In this document: positions 63,874 through 64,000 of the stretch, in pieces
How positions within the stretch are numbered: position 1 is the stretch's first letter
How the letters are laid out: every line of letters begins with the position of its first letter
Origin: Gordonia soli NBRC 108243
Lineage (GTDB): Bacteria; Actinomycetota; Actinomycetes; Mycobacteriales; Mycobacteriaceae
DNA: 64,000 bases
Direction: 5' to 3'
NCBI RefSeq assembly: GCF_000334455.1
Contig: NZ_BANX01000005.1
Location: forward strand, 310,001-374,000
Position numbers and translations under genes: made by a program
Notes under the pieces: generated by a model
What the model saw: only the letters and a program-made list of their open reading frames with translations
Told to the model about the DNA's origin: nothing
The model's database searches: none

Positions 63874-64000
63874 GGGACCTCGATCCGCGGGTCGATGACG
63901 GTGTACAGGAAGTCGACGAGCAGGTTGGCGACGGTGTAGATGAGGGCGACGACGATGACGATCCCGCTCACCAGCGGGACGTCCCGTGAACTCGCGGCCG
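63870..64000 (-). CDS. ABC transporter permease, DppB type (C-terminal end only)
   Basis: Only the last 42 codons are inside the window: SRDVPLVSGIVIVVALIYTV then ANLLVDFLYTVIDPRIEVP and stop. This is the classic DppB/OppB end (D-x-P-x-x-x-G...D-x-x-Y-x-x-x-DPR). The start lies beyond the right edge. It probably forms the membrane channel together with the DppC-type permease. Confidence 0.9.
   Translation of the reverse strand, partial: AASSRDVPLVSGIVIVVALIYTVANLLVDFLYTVIDPRIEVP

Overview
The window looks like chromosomal DNA of a high-GC actinobacterium of the order Mycobacteriales, most probably Gordonia or a close relative. The evidence is very GC-rich third codon positions, frequent GTG starts, and close relatives of Mycobacterium tuberculosis proteins: FadA/FadB trifunctional beta-oxidation pair, Zmp1-type M13 peptidase, R2lox oxidase, NDMA-dependent alcohol dehydrogenase, LeuA, LysC-Asd. 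No rRNA, tRNA, CRISPR array or complete insertion sequence was seen.

Layout. 0-7 kb: end of a DrrA-type ABC ATPase, a class III adenylate cyclase, a double TetR regulator divergent from fadA-fadB. 7-12.5 kb is accessory: two tandem glycine-rich secreted proteins, a TetR/quinone-oxidoreductase pair with a perfect operator, small genes, and a long palindromic repeat at both ends. 12.5-31 kb is core-like: a C-C bond hydrolase and R2lox with KstR-type operators, alcohol dehydrogenase, K+ channel, Zmp1, flavoprotein, GntR regulator, fatty acid hydroxylase, pirin, a transpeptidase-like lipoprotein lacking its catalytic residues, membrane proteins, a MacS-type two-component pair. 31-44.8 kb is a second accessory region: an orphan ATP synthase c subunit behind a double TetR operator, a third glycine-rich protein, a GAF-ANTAR protein, a dehydrogenase-tautomerase-TetR cluster, decayed ORFs, and a response regulator - histidine kinase - degenerate kinase operon. 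44.9-64 kb is core again: leuA with leader peptide and attenuator, nitroreductase, MFS pump with TetR, methyltransferase, two GT-C glycosyltransferases, lysC-asd, secreted lipase, TetR, secreted and membrane proteins, J-domain mini-protein, oligopeptide ABC transporter running off the right end.

Two signals stand out. First, a fixed-length 75-bp imperfect palindrome occurs five times (1057, 20670, 20947, 58496, 58648), twice as a pair around G- or C-tract DNA. Second, an 18-bp inverted motif (AGTCCC..AAA..GGAC) lies upstream of the response regulator at 40163, of two glycine-rich secreted proteins and of another secreted protein. This suggests that the three-gene signalling operon controls a small envelope/secreted-protein regulon scattered over both accessory regions. 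Both are inferences from sequence alone.
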